In this document: one piece after another, positions 19,929-30,539 of the stretch
Layout of the letters: each line of letters begins with the position of its first letter
Numbering within the stretch: the stretch's first letter is position 1
NCBI GenBank assembly: GCA_019118465.1
Contig: DWYX01000039.1
Location: 1 to 64,000, forward strand
Direction of reading: 5' to 3'
Origin: Candidatus Limosilactobacillus faecipullorum
Lineage (GTDB): Bacteria; Bacillota; Bacilli; Lactobacillales; Lactobacillaceae
DNA length: 64,000 bases
Translations under genes and position numbers: made by a program
Notes under the pieces: generated by a model
What the model was told of the DNA's origin: nothing
The model's input: only the letters and a program-made list of their open reading frames with translations
Databases searched by the model: none

Positions 19929-20216
19929 ATTTTTCTCCAATCTAGGGTGAAAGTCCTCTTCATCTGTTTTTTCAAAGTATCAAAGTTCTAATCGTTCTCT
20001 TCCCCTTTGATTTTAGCTTATCTTTGGGTAAAACCTCAAATAAAAGTCCAGTGAGAGAAAAACTGGTAATTCAACTACGAAAGCGCTTGATAGGTTAATT
20101 TTCAAAATGATCAAATTTTGATAATTAGAAAAAACATTAGAATTTATGGTTGACTTTTTAATTTAACTCCCGTAAACTAACACCATCAAAATTAAATATA
20201 CATATTCAAGGAGGGA

Positions 20217-21335
20217 TTGCTCATGGAAGCTAGTGTCAAACCTACTTCAAAGCAAGCGTCTACTACATATGCGAACGCCTCCCGCTTCAAAGAAGCACTG
20301 TATCGGGTGTTCGCCGCAACCGCCAACGCCATTCTCGTAGTTCTAGGGGGTGGACTTCTTCTTTCAACCGTCGGGAACCTAACTGGTGTCCATGCTATTT
20401 CTTTAGTTGGGGCCGAAGCTCAAGCCCTACTTGCCCCAGCAATCGGGGTCGCCGTCGCTTCACAATTGAATACGACAACTTTAGTTACCTTTGCCTCGCT
20501 AGTTTCAGCAACTGTCGGTGCCAATGCGGTTCATTTTACTAACGCATCTGTACATACTACAACCGCAACCGGCCAAGCTTTTGTTTCAACAGTTGGCGCT
20601 CCGGTAATGACTTCTGGTCAACCAGTTTCGGCGCTTTTAGCAGCGGTTGCTTGTGTTCTAGTTGGAAAATACTTAACGGGTAAAACGCCGCTTGATATGG
20701 TTCTTGTCCCATTTGGGGCTTTAGCCGTTGGGGTTGCCTTCGGTTTATTAGTTGCCGCTGTCGTTACACCAGCTCTCTTAGCGGTTTCAGCTTACATTGC
20801 TCACTCAATGACGGTTAACCCCGTTTTAGGTTCAGTTGTTATCTCATTAGTTTGGTCATTGTTCTTGATGACCCCGGCTTCATCCGCCGCCTTGGCAGTT
20901 GCCTTGATGTTGGATCCCGTTTCATCCGCTGCGGCTTTGATCGGGACGACCACCCAATTCGTTGCCTTTACGGTAATGTCTTGGCGGCAAAATGAACTTG
21001 GAGCTAACATCGCTCAAGGAATTGTCACACCGAAACTGCAATTTCCAAATCTTTTGTTAAACCCATATCTCTTAGTGCCATCGCTTGTTTCAGCGGCCGT
21101 CTGCGCCCCGGTAGCAACGGTTCTTTTCCACTTCCGTTCCACCTACACGTTAGGAGGTTTAGGTCTTAACTCATTGATTGCCCCAATCGCTTACCTTTCT
21201 CGGGGATGGGATCAATTTGCCACCTACATGACTTTGGGGGTTGTTGTTCCCGGAGTCATGTCATTAGCAATCTACCTCTTCATGAAGAAAATGGGTCTCA
21301 TCGGGGAAAACCAACTTCATCTTGAAGTATTCTAA
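20217..21335 (+). CDS. PTS-type EIIC_2 membrane protein
   Basis: 372 aa; hydrophobic; NAILVVLGGGLLLSTVG, NPVLGSVVISLVWSLFLMTPASSAALAVAL typical of PF13303. Confidence 0.75.
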   Translation: MLMEASVKPTSKQASTTYANASRFKEALYRVFAATANAILVVLGGGLLLSTVGNLTGVHAISLVGAEAQALLAPAIGVAVASQLNTTTLVTFASLVSATVGANAVHFTNASVHTTTATGQAFVSTVGAPVMTSGQPVSALLAAVACVLVGKYLTGKTPLDMVLVPFGALAVGVAFGLLVAAVVTPALLAVSAYIAHSMTVNPVLGSVVISLVWSLFLMTPASSAALAVALMLDPVSSAAALIGTTTQFVAFTVMSWRQNELGANIAQGIVTPKLQFPNLLLNPYLLVPSLVSAAVCAPVATVLFHFRSTYTLGGLGLNSLIAPIAYLSRGWDQFATYMTLGVVVPGVMSLAIYLFMKKMGLIGENQLHLEVF

Positions 21336-21358
21336 TTTTTAAAATATCAAATCAATAA

Positions 21359-21388
21359 AAAAAGCTCCGTCAAAAACGGAGCTTTTTT
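21359..21388. terminator. Intrinsic terminator
   Basis: aaaaagctccgtcaaaaacggagcttttt. Confidence 0.85.
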
Positions 21389-21399
21389 GTAGTCTTCAT

Positions 21400-22443
21400 T
21401 TACTTTGTAACTACCACATAAGACTTAATCGTCTTCCGATCAGCCATGTCTTGGTAGGCTTGATTGATTTGATCAAGGGGATAACTTTGGGTGAAGACCT
21501 TCCCAGGGTTGATTTTTCCATCGAGAACAGCCTTTAAGAGTAATTCCTTGTCGTAAGTAGTTACTGAAGCGGGACCACCTGCTAAGCTGATATTCTTGTA
21601 GAATGGCATCGTTAAGTCAAACTTAGCGTCATGAGGTAAACCAACCCGACCGATAATGGCACCAGGACGAGCAACGTTCAATGCCGTTTGGTTAGATGCC
21701 CGAGAACCAACGCATTCAAGAATAGCATCGGCCCCAAAGTTATTCGTCAAGACGAGAATCTGCTTTTCACCTTCAACGCCTCGTTCAGCTACGTTATCAG
21801 TGGCACCGAATTCCTTAGCAAGAGCTAAAAGATCTTCATGACGCGAAGTCGTAATGATCTTCTTTGCGCCCCGCAGCTTAGCCGCAATCACAGCAGAGAG
21901 GCCAACGGCTCCATCCCCCATCACGACAACCGTGTCGCCAGGCTTAACGTTAGCCACAGCCGTAGCGTGGTAACCAGTTGCCATCACGTCGGCAAGGGTT
22001 AACAATGACTTTAACATGTCTTCAGAGTAATCTTTTGGTTTCCCTGGTACCTTAATCAATGACCATTGAGCATGTTGGGCCCGGTAGTATTCAGCTTGGG
22101 TACCTTCACTAAAATTATCAGTGTGATCTTGGCAAACCCCATCAAAACCAGCTAAGCATGCAGGACAGTGGCCACAACCATGGGTAAATGGCGCAATTAC
22201 AAAGTCTCCTGACTTAACCGTAGTGATAGCAGAACCGACTTCTTCCACGACCCCAATGGCTTCATGACCAGAGTTAATGGAATCAGTTGGCTTGTCATCT
22301 AAGCCCCGAAATGCCCAGAGGTCAGAACCACAAACACACGCGCGGTAAACCTTGATAATAACGTCATCATCAGCTTGTAGGGTTGGCCTGTCAACATCCT
22401 TAATAACAACGTTACCTTTTCCCTCGAAAAATGCACTTTTCAT
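21400..22443 (-). CDS. Zinc-dependent alcohol dehydrogenase
   Basis: GHEAIGVVEEVGSAI, CGHCPACLAGFDGVC, VVVMGDGAVGLSAV. Confidence 0.92.
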   Translation of the reverse strand: MKSAFFEGKGNVVIKDVDRPTLQADDDVIIKVYRACVCGSDLWAFRGLDDKPTDSINSGHEAIGVVEEVGSAITTVKSGDFVIAPFTHGCGHCPACLAGFDGVCQDHTDNFSEGTQAEYYRAQHAQWSLIKVPGKPKDYSEDMLKSLLTLADVMATGYHATAVANVKPGDTVVVMGDGAVGLSAVIAAKLRGAKKIITTSRHEDLLALAKEFGATDNVAERGVEGEKQILVLTNNFGADAILECVGSRASNQTALNVARPGAIIGRVGLPHDAKFDLTMPFYKNISLAGGPASVTTYDKELLLKAVLDGKINPGKVFTQSYPLDQINQAYQDMADRKTIKSYVVVTK

Positions 22444-22546
22444 ATGAATCTGCCTTTCTTAATCTGAATCATCACATTTAATTATAGTTAAGGTTTGAGC
22501 AAATTTAAAATGCTTATCGTTAATGGTGAACCATCCAAATTTTGCA

Positions 22547-23305
22547 TTAATTAAATAAAGTCCGAACCCCCATCGTGATAATCAAGATTGCTACCAGTAG
22601 TTTAATAATCCGCGCTCGTTGTAACTTTGCGGTCATCCAAAGTATCATTGGTGGTGCCATCATCGCTCCAGCAAGGGAACCAATAATTAACCCAAGTGCC
22701 GCTGACCAATCAACGTTTCCACTACTCAAGTGAAGCAAGGTCCCAACGACAGACATCCCCACTAAAACAAAGGAAGAGGTAGCTGAGGCATTAGCCAATG
22801 GAGCGCCAAGAATTAATAATCCTGAAGTAATTGGACCACCCCCACTCAGTCCAGCGATTCCAACCATTAGACCTCCTAGTATCCCGTAACCAAAACTGGC
22901 TCGACCAGCTGATTCATTCCTCCTTGAAGTGAGCTTTTTCGTGCGATAGGTTCGGTAAAATAACTGACTTCCAAGGGCAATTAGAATTAAACCGATCAGA
23001 ACCGTATATAATTTTTCTGGGATAAACGGCGCCAACCAAAAGCCAACTAAAATGCTAGGGATGGCGGCAATTAGCATCCGGACACCTAGGTGAAAGTCAA
23101 TTAGGTGCCGGCGGTAATATTCATAACATCCTAAGATTAGCGCAGGTAAAGCTGTCACAATAGAAGTTGCGGCAGCAGAACTCGGTGATAACTTAAAAAA
23201 TGCTGTCAAAACCCCGAGATAAATCGCCCCACCTCCACCACCAGTTGAGATAACGAAAACGCCGACTAATAAACCAACAATGATCATTAAGATTAAATTT
23301 CCCAT
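22547..23305 (-). CDS. TauE/SafE-family membrane transporter
   Basis: STGGGGGAIYLGVL, AGLSGGGPITSGLLILGAPLANASATS. Confidence 0.85.
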   Translation of the reverse strand: MGNLILMIIVGLLVGVFVISTGGGGGAIYLGVLTAFFKLSPSSAAATSIVTALPALILGCYEYYRRHLIDFHLGVRMLIAAIPSILVGFWLAPFIPEKLYTVLIGLILIALGSQLFYRTYRTKKLTSRRNESAGRASFGYGILGGLMVGIAGLSGGGPITSGLLILGAPLANASATSSFVLVGMSVVGTLLHLSSGNVDWSAALGLIIGSLAGAMMAPPMILWMTAKLQRARIIKLLVAILIITMGVRTLFN

Positions 23306-23413
23306 CTAATCAACTCCATAATGAACTACTCCTAGTATAAGATTTATAAGGCAAAATAAAAAGGAGCAAGTGATGGGAAGTCATTTCTTGCTCCTAATGG
23401 ATATTTGATAAAA

Positions 23414-24301
23414 TTAGGCCTTTAAGAAGTTTGGATCTAAGAACTCAGCTTTTGGGTAGTGGTAGAAACCTTCTCCGGCTTCGTGACCATAATGACCAGC
23501 ATCAATCATTTCTTTCAACTTATCGGCAATCAACTTAGCGTCAGGATTACCAGTTTGGTTAAAGTCATTCATTGAAATTTGGTATGGTGTCCGGAGACCA
23601 ACGATATCCATGATCATGAATGGTCCGGATGGGGCACCAGTTGAGATCATCCAGTCTTTATCAGTTTCATGTGGATCAGCAATCCCCTTTGCCCAAGTAG
23701 CCATGGCGGCGTTCAAGAATGGAACTAACAAAGCGTTGAGGATATAACCTGGATATTCTTTATGCATTTGAATTGGCACCATCCCAATCGTCTTTGCAAA
23801 GGCAACTGCATCATCGATCACATCAGGATCAGTAGCCGACGTCCCAACGATTTCAGCAACGTTGTACTTCCAGATTTCGTTCGCGAAGTGAATGTGCAAG
23901 AACCTGTCCGGCCGGTCAACGTATTGTACAAGTTGACTTGGCATGAAGGTGGAAGAGTTACTTGCAACAATTGTTTTAGCTGGTAAGACTTTGGTTAAAT
24001 CAGCGTATATTTGCGCCTTAACTTCGATCGCTTCTGGAACAGCTTCGATAACCAGATCAGCATCCTTAACTGCTTCCGTAAGGTCAGTTGTTAAGAACAT
24101 CCTGTCATAAGTTGCGTCAAAGTCTTTTTCAGCAAGGTTTACGTCTTTTTGATAATGCGGCTTTAATCCTTTAAGCCGACGTTCAGCCTTATCTAAGTGG
24201 CGGTTCCAAACGGAAACATTAACTCCTTTTAAAGCCGATTGGAAAGCAATTTGACTACCGAGAGTTCCAGCACCAATCACCGTTAAATTTTGAATTGCCA
24301 T
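23414..24301 (-). CDS. 3-hydroxyacyl-CoA dehydrogenase
   Basis: VIGAGTLGSQIAFQSALKG, DADLVIEAVPE, ASNSSTFMPSQL. Confidence 0.9.
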   Translation of the reverse strand: MAIQNLTVIGAGTLGSQIAFQSALKGVNVSVWNRHLDKAERRLKGLKPHYQKDVNLAEKDFDATYDRMFLTTDLTEAVKDADLVIEAVPEAIEVKAQIYADLTKVLPAKTIVASNSSTFMPSQLVQYVDRPDRFLHIHFANEIWKYNVAEIVGTSATDPDVIDDAVAFAKTIGMVPIQMHKEYPGYILNALLVPFLNAAMATWAKGIADPHETDKDWMISTGAPSGPFMIMDIVGLRTPYQISMNDFNQTGNPDAKLIADKLKEMIDAGHYGHEAGEGFYHYPKAEFLDPNFLKA

Positions 24302-24389
24302 TGCTATCCCTCCTTAAAATTTCTTTAATGGCAGTGCAGCACGAAAACGTTTCCAAACGGTAGAAAGTAACTCATAATTGATTGACTAA

Positions 24390-24423
24390 AAAGAGACTAG
24401 CTACAAAACGTCGCTAGTCTCTT
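24390..24423. terminator. Intrinsic terminator
   Basis: aaagagactagc-tacaaaacgt-cgctagtctctt. Confidence 0.7.
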
Positions 24424-24470
24424 AAGTGTTCTTAAATGAGTTTTTGGGATAAAGTGTGAAAAACTAGAAA

Positions 24471-24581
24471 TTACTTCTCCTTCGCACTATCTAAGGCCTT
24501 CATAATTGAAGGATTCTTAGAATGGCAGTCTTTCAACATTTGTAAGTCTTCTGCTGATAATTCAACAACATACTTCGACAT
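24471..24581 (-). CDS. Small hypothetical protein (36 aa), absent from the ORF track
   Basis: MSKYVVELSAEDLQMLKDCHSKNPSIMKALDSAKEK*; purine-rich SD gcgagggaaaaag. Confidence 0.5.
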   Translation of the reverse strand: MSKYVVELSAEDLQMLKDCHSKNPSIMKALDSAKEK

Positions 24582-24668
24582 CTTTTTCCCTCGCTTCATT
24601 AATTTATGCACTTATCCTACCACAGATTCAGAAATAAGTTAATAACTTCTAGGTGAATTAATTTTAAA

Positions 24669-26060
24669 TTAAACTTGACCCAATATTTTTTTGGCATCCA
24701 TAATTTGCTTTTTAACTTCTTTGAAGCTCGTTCCACCAAGGGATTGCCGTCGTTTAATCGCAACTTTAGCTTGTAAATCGTGATAAACGTCCTCCCCAAT
24801 TTCAGGCATTATCCGTTTGTATTCAGTAAGTGGAATTTCTTGCAAGGTCGTGTTAGTCTGTAGCCCCTTTAAGACTAATTCGCCAACAATTTCGTGGGCT
24901 TCCCGGAAAGGAATCCCCCTAACCGCTAAGTAGTCTGCTAATTCGGTTGCGTTAGAGAAATCGCGTTCCGTGGCCGCTTGCATTTTGGCTTTATTTACCG
25001 TTGCTGTCTTTAGCATCCCCGCCATGATCGATAAGGACGGAACAATCGTTTTCACGGTGTCAAAAACCCCTTCCTTATCTTCTTGCATATCCTTGTTATA
25101 TGCCAACGGCAAGGACTTCATTACGGTTAAAAGACTCGTTAAGTTGCCGAAAACCCGGCCACTCTTGCCCCGGATCAATTCAGCCATGTCGGGATTCTTC
25201 TTTTGAGGCATAATTGAGCTCCCGGTTGAATACTGGTCGGATAATTCTAGATAGCCAAATTCGTATGATGACCAGAGAATGATTTCTTCGCAAAGCCGTG
25301 ACAGATGCATCATCAGAATCGAAGCATTACTTAAAAACTCAAGGGCGAAGTCCCGATCCGAGACAGCATCAAGCGAATTAGTATAAGGAGCTGAGAAGCC
25401 AAGTTCTTTAGCGGTCATCTCCCGATCAATTGGGAAGGTCGTTCCTGCCAAAGCGGCTGCTCCCAATGGCGAAAGCTTGGTATGCTTTTGGTTAAACTCA
25501 AACCGTTCGACATCCCGTTGGAACATGGCAAAATATGCCATCAAGTAATGGCCGTATGAAATCGGTTGGGCGTGTTGCAAATGGGTGTAGCCGGGCATAA
25601 CTGTTTCAACGTTTGCTTCTGCCTTTTCTACCAAAACTTTTTGTAAGGCTTTGATTGCTGTAATTACTTTGGGTAACCGTTCTTTCACGTACAAATGAAA
25701 ATCGGTGGCGACTTGATCATTCCGACTCCGCGCCGTGTGCAATTTTCCAGCAACGGGACCAATCTTTTCGGTTAACAAAGCTTCCATATTCATATGGATA
25801 TCTTCGTTTTCGACGGTAAAAGTAAGTTTCCCCGCTACTAGGTCAGTTTGGAGTTTTTTTAGTCCCGTAATAATTCGGTCAGCATCCTCAGCCGGCAAAA
25901 TATGGGTAGCCTTTAACATCTTAACGTGGGCTAGCGAACCCATTAGGTCTTCTTTGGCCATTAATTGATCAAAACCAATTGAAGCCCCAAATTCGTCCGC
26001 CGCCTCAGAAACGGTGGCCTTAAACCGCCCACCCCAAAGTTTATTGGTCGGCATTCGCAT
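24669..26060 (-). CDS. argH: Argininosuccinate lyase
   Basis: 463 aa; [24 protein letters not shown] signature. Confidence 0.97.
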   Translation of the reverse strand: MRMPTNKLWGGRFKATVSEAADEFGASIGFDQLMAKEDLMGSLAHVKMLKATHILPAEDADRIITGLKKLQTDLVAGKLTFTVENEDIHMNMEALLTEKIGPVAGKLHTARSRNDQVATDFHLYVKERLPKVITAIKALQKVLVEKAEANVETVMPGYTHLQHAQPISYGHYLMAYFAMFQRDVERFEFNQKHTKLSPLGAAALAGTTFPIDREMTAKELGFSAPYTNSLDAVSDRDFALEFLSNASILMMHLSRLCEEIILWSSYEFGYLELSDQYSTGSSIMPQKKNPDMAELIRGKSGRVFGNLTSLLTVMKSLPLAYNKDMQEDKEGVFDTVKTIVPSLSIMAGMLKTATVNKAKMQAATERDFSNATELADYLAVRGIPFREAHEIVGELVLKGLQTNTTLQEIPLTEYKRIMPEIGEDVYHDLQAKVAIKRRQSLGGTSFKEVKKQIMDAKKILGQV

Positions 26061-27261
26061 CCTCCTTTAATTTGTCATGAACTTGCGCATAAACTTGGGT
26101 TGGCAAGCCCCAGAGTTTGATAAAACCAGCAGCGGCTTCGGAATCAAATTGATCGGCGGCTGTGTAGGTTGCTAAGGATTCGTCATACAGGGAATTTGGT
26201 GACTTCCGGCCTTCGCAAATTACGTTCCCCTTAAAGAGTTTTACCCGGACAATCCCGTTAACATCCTTTTGACTTTCAGCTAAGAAGGCTTGCAAGCTGT
26301 CCATTAAAGTTGTAAACCAAAGCCCGTTGTAAATCAGATCTGCAAGTTGCTTTTCGATTACTGGCTTAAAGTGGGCCAAAGACTTCTCGGTCGCAATATC
26401 TTCGATGTCTTTATGAGCGGCTAACAAAACAGTAGCAGCTGGGCATTCGTAAATTTCCCGGGACTTAATCCCGATTAACCGGTTTTCAACGTGGTCGATC
26501 CGCCCGATCCCGTGTTTGCCGGCTAGCTTATCCAAGGTCATGATTAATTGAGCAAGGGACATTGGTTGGCCGTTCAAGGCGGTTGGTACCCCATGTTCAA
26601 AGCTGATCGTAATCACATCTGGTGTGCCAGGGGTATCTTCTAAAGCAACGGTCCGATCATATGCATCTGCCGGTGCTGCGGTCCATGGATCTTCCAGAAT
26701 CCCACATTCGTTGGCCCGACCCCAAAGGTTTTCGTCGATTGAGTAAGGACTCTTTTTGTTAATTGGCACTGGAATCCCGTTTTCTTTAGCGTAATCAATT
26801 TCGTCTTCCCGTGCCCAGTGGTTATCACGAATTGGGTCTTCAATCTTCATTTCTGGAGCTAAGGCATGGATGCCAACTTCAAACCGAACTTGGTCGTTTC
26901 CCTTCCCAGTACAACCATGAGCGATTGCGATTGCGCCTTTTTCCTTAGCGATCTCAACTAAATGTTTAACAATCAACGGCCGCGAAAGCGCCGATACCAA
27001 TGGATATTTATTCTCGTACATTGCATGCCCCTGAAGCGCTGGTAATACATAATCATGCGCAAATTCTTCCTTAGCATCGATCACGATTGATTCAACTGCT
27101 CCGACTTTTAGCCCTTTTTCTTTAATAGCTTCCAAGTCTTTGCCTTCACCCACGTCAATACACACAGCAATAACGTCATAACCCTTATTTTTAAGCCATG
27201 CAATTTCAACTGAAGTATCTAATCCACCTGAATAAGCTAAAACAACTTTATCCTTTGCCAT
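26041..27261 (-). CDS. argG: Argininosuccinate synthase
   Basis: 406 aa; [28 protein letters not shown]. Confidence 0.98.
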   Translation of the reverse strand: MAKDKVVLAYSGGLDTSVEIAWLKNKGYDVIAVCIDVGEGKDLEAIKEKGLKVGAVESIVIDAKEEFAHDYVLPALQGHAMYENKYPLVSALSRPLIVKHLVEIAKEKGAIAIAHGCTGKGNDQVRFEVGIHALAPEMKIEDPIRDNHWAREDEIDYAKENGIPVPINKKSPYSIDENLWGRANECGILEDPWTAAPADAYDRTVALEDTPGTPDVITISFEHGVPTALNGQPMSLAQLIMTLDKLAGKHGIGRIDHVENRLIGIKSREIYECPAATVLLAAHKDIEDIATEKSLAHFKPVIEKQLADLIYNGLWFTTLMDSLQAFLAESQKDVNGIVRVKLFKGNVICEGRKSPNSLYDESLATYTAADQFDSEAAAGFIKLWGLPTQVYAQVHDKLKEDANADQ

Positions 27262-27360
27262 AATTATATCTCCTCTTTATTTCTGTATATTTATGATTGT
27301 TAAGTATTGTAGCTACTTTTGTATTAATATGCAAGGATAATTTGATAAAAAGTTAATTTA

Positions 27361-27379
27361 TGCAAATATATATTTTGCA
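27361..27379. promoter_or_regulatory. Palindrome upstream of argG, candidate ArgR operator
   Basis: TGCAAATATATATTTTGCA, AT-rich inverted repeat of ARG-box size. Confidence 0.35.
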
Positions 27380-27602
27380 ACATCTTGTCAAAGTCGCTGT
27401 ATTAACAACGGTTTTGGTCAGTTTTAGAGATTTGAGATTCATTCAAAAAATTAAATAAAATACTATTTTATGATTTTACAAATCAATAGTGTCAGTGCAT
27501 AAAATTTAAATAAAAAGAGCAAGAAGCATCCAAGACTTCCTACTCTTTGTCGTGTTATTTAATTTTGAAATGTTAAACCAAGAATAACTCGTCTTCAGCT
27601 CT

Positions 27603-27944
27603 TTATTGTAAAAAACGATCATAATCGATTGATGCACTAGAAATCCCATCGGGGGCATCTGGAAAGGTAACGATAACCCCTTCTTTTTGATCATAGTCGA
27701 TTAAGCAATCATGGCTCCCGAAGAACCAAGCATCCTCGAAATTGATATGGTAATCAATCTCATCTTTTTTGACGTGGATAATGGGCCGATCAGGATAGTT
27801 GTCCTTGGCATAGCCTTGCTTATGATCATGGTTGACTTTTTGCCCGGGGATTTGGCGAGCAAAAAATTTTACTCCATCCCCAGCTTTTAAACCAAGTTCC
27901 TTAATGATGGCTTGACTTGCTTGATCAGTAATAATTAACCGCAT
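27603..27944 (-). CDS. HesB/IscA-like family protein
   Basis: 113 aa; MRLIITDQASQAIIKELGLKAGDGVKFFAR fold pattern. Confidence 0.6.
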   Translation of the reverse strand: MRLIITDQASQAIIKELGLKAGDGVKFFARQIPGQKVNHDHKQGYAKDNYPDRPIIHVKKDEIDYHINFEDAWFFGSHDCLIDYDQKEGVIVTFPDAPDGISSASIDYDRFLQ

Positions 27945-27959
27945 TTATTACTGACCCTC

Positions 27960-28691
27960 CTAATCTGCCACGTTAACTGTAGGGGTGTCAGCCGTCAAAA
28001 TCACGTTCTTCAATGGTTTAACCCCGAAGTTTTCTTCGATTAATTCAGCCAAACGGTTCATCGCAATGTTTGCCCGTTCTGATTGAGCAGGGTTAACGGA
28101 TTCGATAACCGCAACGATGTTTTGAGAGTTTTCGTCAAGCATCGTCCGTTGGGCATCCCGCCAGTTTAAGCACCGACAAACGGCACCATCGTTATCATAC
28201 CAAGCTATTTCCCCTTCAAGGGTTGGTTCATCCTTGTCTGCCCCAACTGGTTGGAAGGCTAATCCTTCATGAACCACCCCGAGACGTAAGCTCTCTTGGA
28301 TCTTGTCCCGGTCTTCAATTCCAATTGGAACCCCATTGGCGATGGAAATTGAGTTATAAAGGTCAACTAATGGATCAATGGTTGAAATCCCGGTTTCTTT
28401 GTCAACCCGCTTTAAGAGCGCTTCGATTGAAGAACGAGCACCCTTCTTCTTCTTAAAGGCTTGGTAAGCCGTCCGCCATTCAGCGACCACCGGATTCTTA
28501 GCAAATTGGGCTTCGCCTAAAAATTCGTCCGCTGCTTGGTCCATGGCTTGATTTAGCATCTTCCGCCGTTCAGCTTCAGAAAGTTTTGCGTTATGGTTAT
28601 CAATCCCATCTGCAAACAAAATATTTACTTGGGCTCCTGGAAAAGTATCAAAGAAACTTTGGTCAACAGTAACATTATCCAACATAATCAA
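27960..28691 (-). CDS. B3/B4 tRNA-binding domain protein (PheT-related)
   Basis: STIDPLVDLYNSISIANGVPIGIEDRDKI...GEIAWYDNDGAVCRCLNWRDAQRTML. Confidence 0.85.
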   Translation of the reverse strand: MIMLDNVTVDQSFFDTFPGAQVNILFADGIDNHNAKLSEAERRKMLNQAMDQAADEFLGEAQFAKNPVVAEWRTAYQAFKKKKGARSSIEALLKRVDKETGISTIDPLVDLYNSISIANGVPIGIEDRDKIQESLRLGVVHEGLAFQPVGADKDEPTLEGEIAWYDNDGAVCRCLNWRDAQRTMLDENSQNIVAVIESVNPAQSERANIAMNRLAELIEENFGVKPLKNVILTADTPTVNVAD

Positions 28692-29183
28692 TCAATCCTC
28701 CTTTGATTGTAAGTAACGGGCTAAATCAACCGTTTCCCGCGCTACTTGGTCAATTCGATGTTTCGTCTCATCTTCAATAATCTCCGTCCGGTAAATTTCC
28801 CGGGCTTCAACAAAAGCGCTATTCGTTACCACTTTTGCTTTCATAGCAGCTAAAACCGGTTTTAATTGGTACTCAGCTGCCAAAAAGAAACGAGGAGATC
28901 CAGCATTGGCGATAAAGCCAACTGCTTTATCTCGCAAACCATCTTCTGGCAATAGATCCAAGACGTTCTTTAAGACGCCCGGAATTGAGCCTTGAAAAAT
29001 TGGCGTTGCAATCACAATGGCATCCGCTTTATCAAGCGCAGTGGCGACTTTTAAGGTGTCTCCTTCATATTCATGAAAATCACGTCCGTCACTCGGTTCA
29101 ACCTTTAAATCCCGTAGGTCAAGGAGTTGAAATTCAACGTCGGTTCCATAAGAACGCCCGATTTCTTTTTCAACTTCGCGCAT
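28692..29183 (-). CDS. NADPH-dependent FMN reductase family protein (5' end possibly disrupted)
   Basis: VATALDKADAIVIATPIFQGSIPGVLKNVLDLL; homology continues upstream of 29183 (KLKVVGLSGSVAGSQTITT), see findings. Confidence 0.75.
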   Translation of the reverse strand: MREVEKEIGRSYGTDVEFQLLDLRDLKVEPSDGRDFHEYEGDTLKVATALDKADAIVIATPIFQGSIPGVLKNVLDLLPEDGLRDKAVGFIANAGSPRFFLAAEYQLKPVLAAMKAKVVTNSAFVEAREIYRTEIIEDETKHRIDQVARETVDLARYLQSKED

Positions 29184-29258
29184 CGTTGTAATCGTCTGTG
29201 ATCCAGCGACAGAACCAGATAAACCAACTACCTTTAACTTTCACTTCATCCTTTCTCA

Positions 29259-29707
29259 CTAGTATTTGCGGTACATCCCCGCTTTAACTTGTTCCCAATC
29301 AGCGCCAATGTTTTTCGCTACCCGCCCCAATAATTGTTTCAATTGGGCTTGTTCACTCGTAGACAATCCCGCCTGGGCAACCCTTTCGGAATATCGATTC
29401 TCCCGTTCAATTAAATCCGCTCGGATCCGTCCCAAATCGGTCACGTATAAATGCTTTAAGCGCTGATTTTGAGAATCGATTTGTCGGATAACTAGCCCTT
29501 GAGCGGCCAATTTACTAACCGCTCTAGAAACCGTTGCCCGATCAACCTTAAGGAGTTTGGAAAGTTGATCCGCAATGATGCCGGGGCGTTCCGCAATCTG
29601 GACGAGGTAAAGGTACTGGCCGCGAGCTGGTGTTGCTTGAACTCAACGTTCGCAATTGAATCTAGTGCCCGGGCAATCGTCCCAATTTCCCGTAAAATTG
29701 TGGTCAT
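29259..29707 (-). pseudogene. MarR-family regulator split by a frameshift
   Basis: MTTILREIGTIARALDSIANVEFKQHQL (29492-29707 frame), then GQYLYLVQIAERPGIIADQLSKLLKVDRATVSRAVSKLAAQGLVIRQ... in another frame. Confidence 0.8.
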
Positions 29708-29760
29708 TTCATCCCTCCCTCGGATCTAGTTTACTATTTTTAATTGCATTTGCAATAAAG

Positions 29761-30333
29761 CTATTGGATTTCCTTTAACAAAAGGTCATCGCATTGGTAA
29801 TGATCTCCCATATAGAATTCATGTGTTCCGGCTTGCTTAAAACCGTAACGATGATAAAAGCCCTGGGCCCGTTGGTTCTTTTGCCAAACACCTAACCAAG
29901 CTTGCTTAAAACCGTGTTCTTTGGCATATTCGAGGGCATATTCCATCAGATAGTTGCCGAGATGTTCACCCCAATACCGGGGGAGTAAGTAAATGCGTTG
30001 GATTTCCATTGCTGCTGGGAAATTACTTTCTGTCTGCGTTGGCCCCCAATTAAGCTTTAAATAGCCAATTGGTTGGCCGTTTCCTTCAAGAAAAAAGGTC
30101 CGTGAAGTCGGTGCTTCAACTTCAGCTTGAAGTTTGGAGAGGTTGTAATTATTACTGGTATAGTCAACGACGCTCTGCAATGTATTATAAGGGCTAAAGG
30201 TTGCCATGAAACTCTCGGTCGCAATTGCTTGGAGGGTTGTTAAATCCCGCTCAGTTGGCTGAACTGGCCGAATATTTAACTTTAACATCGAGAGAATTTG
30301 GACTTGGTTAGATTTAGTGTTGGTAATTGGCAT
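29761..30333 (-). CDS. GNAT family N-acetyltransferase
   Basis: IQRIYLLPRYWGEHLGNYLMEYALEYAKEHGFKQAWLGVWQKNQRAQGFYHRYGF. Confidence 0.9.
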   Translation of the reverse strand: MPITNTKSNQVQILSMLKLNIRPVQPTERDLTTLQAIATESFMATFSPYNTLQSVVDYTSNNYNLSKLQAEVEAPTSRTFFLEGNGQPIGYLKLNWGPTQTESNFPAAMEIQRIYLLPRYWGEHLGNYLMEYALEYAKEHGFKQAWLGVWQKNQRAQGFYHRYGFKQAGTHEFYMGDHYQCDDLLLKEIQ

Positions 30334-30539
30334 CTTAATCCCCTTTTCTATGTAATCGATTTCATTGATTATATTTTACCAAACTAATCAATTGTGTGCT
30401 AATTCTTTTCCCTATCTATCAAGCTTGTATCTTTAAACGTTTAAATGTATAGAATCATTAATTATTGAATTGCATTGATGACTTTCTTTTCAAACAGATA
30501 ATGATAGAATGGAAAGAAAACGTTGAAAGAAGGGGTTTT

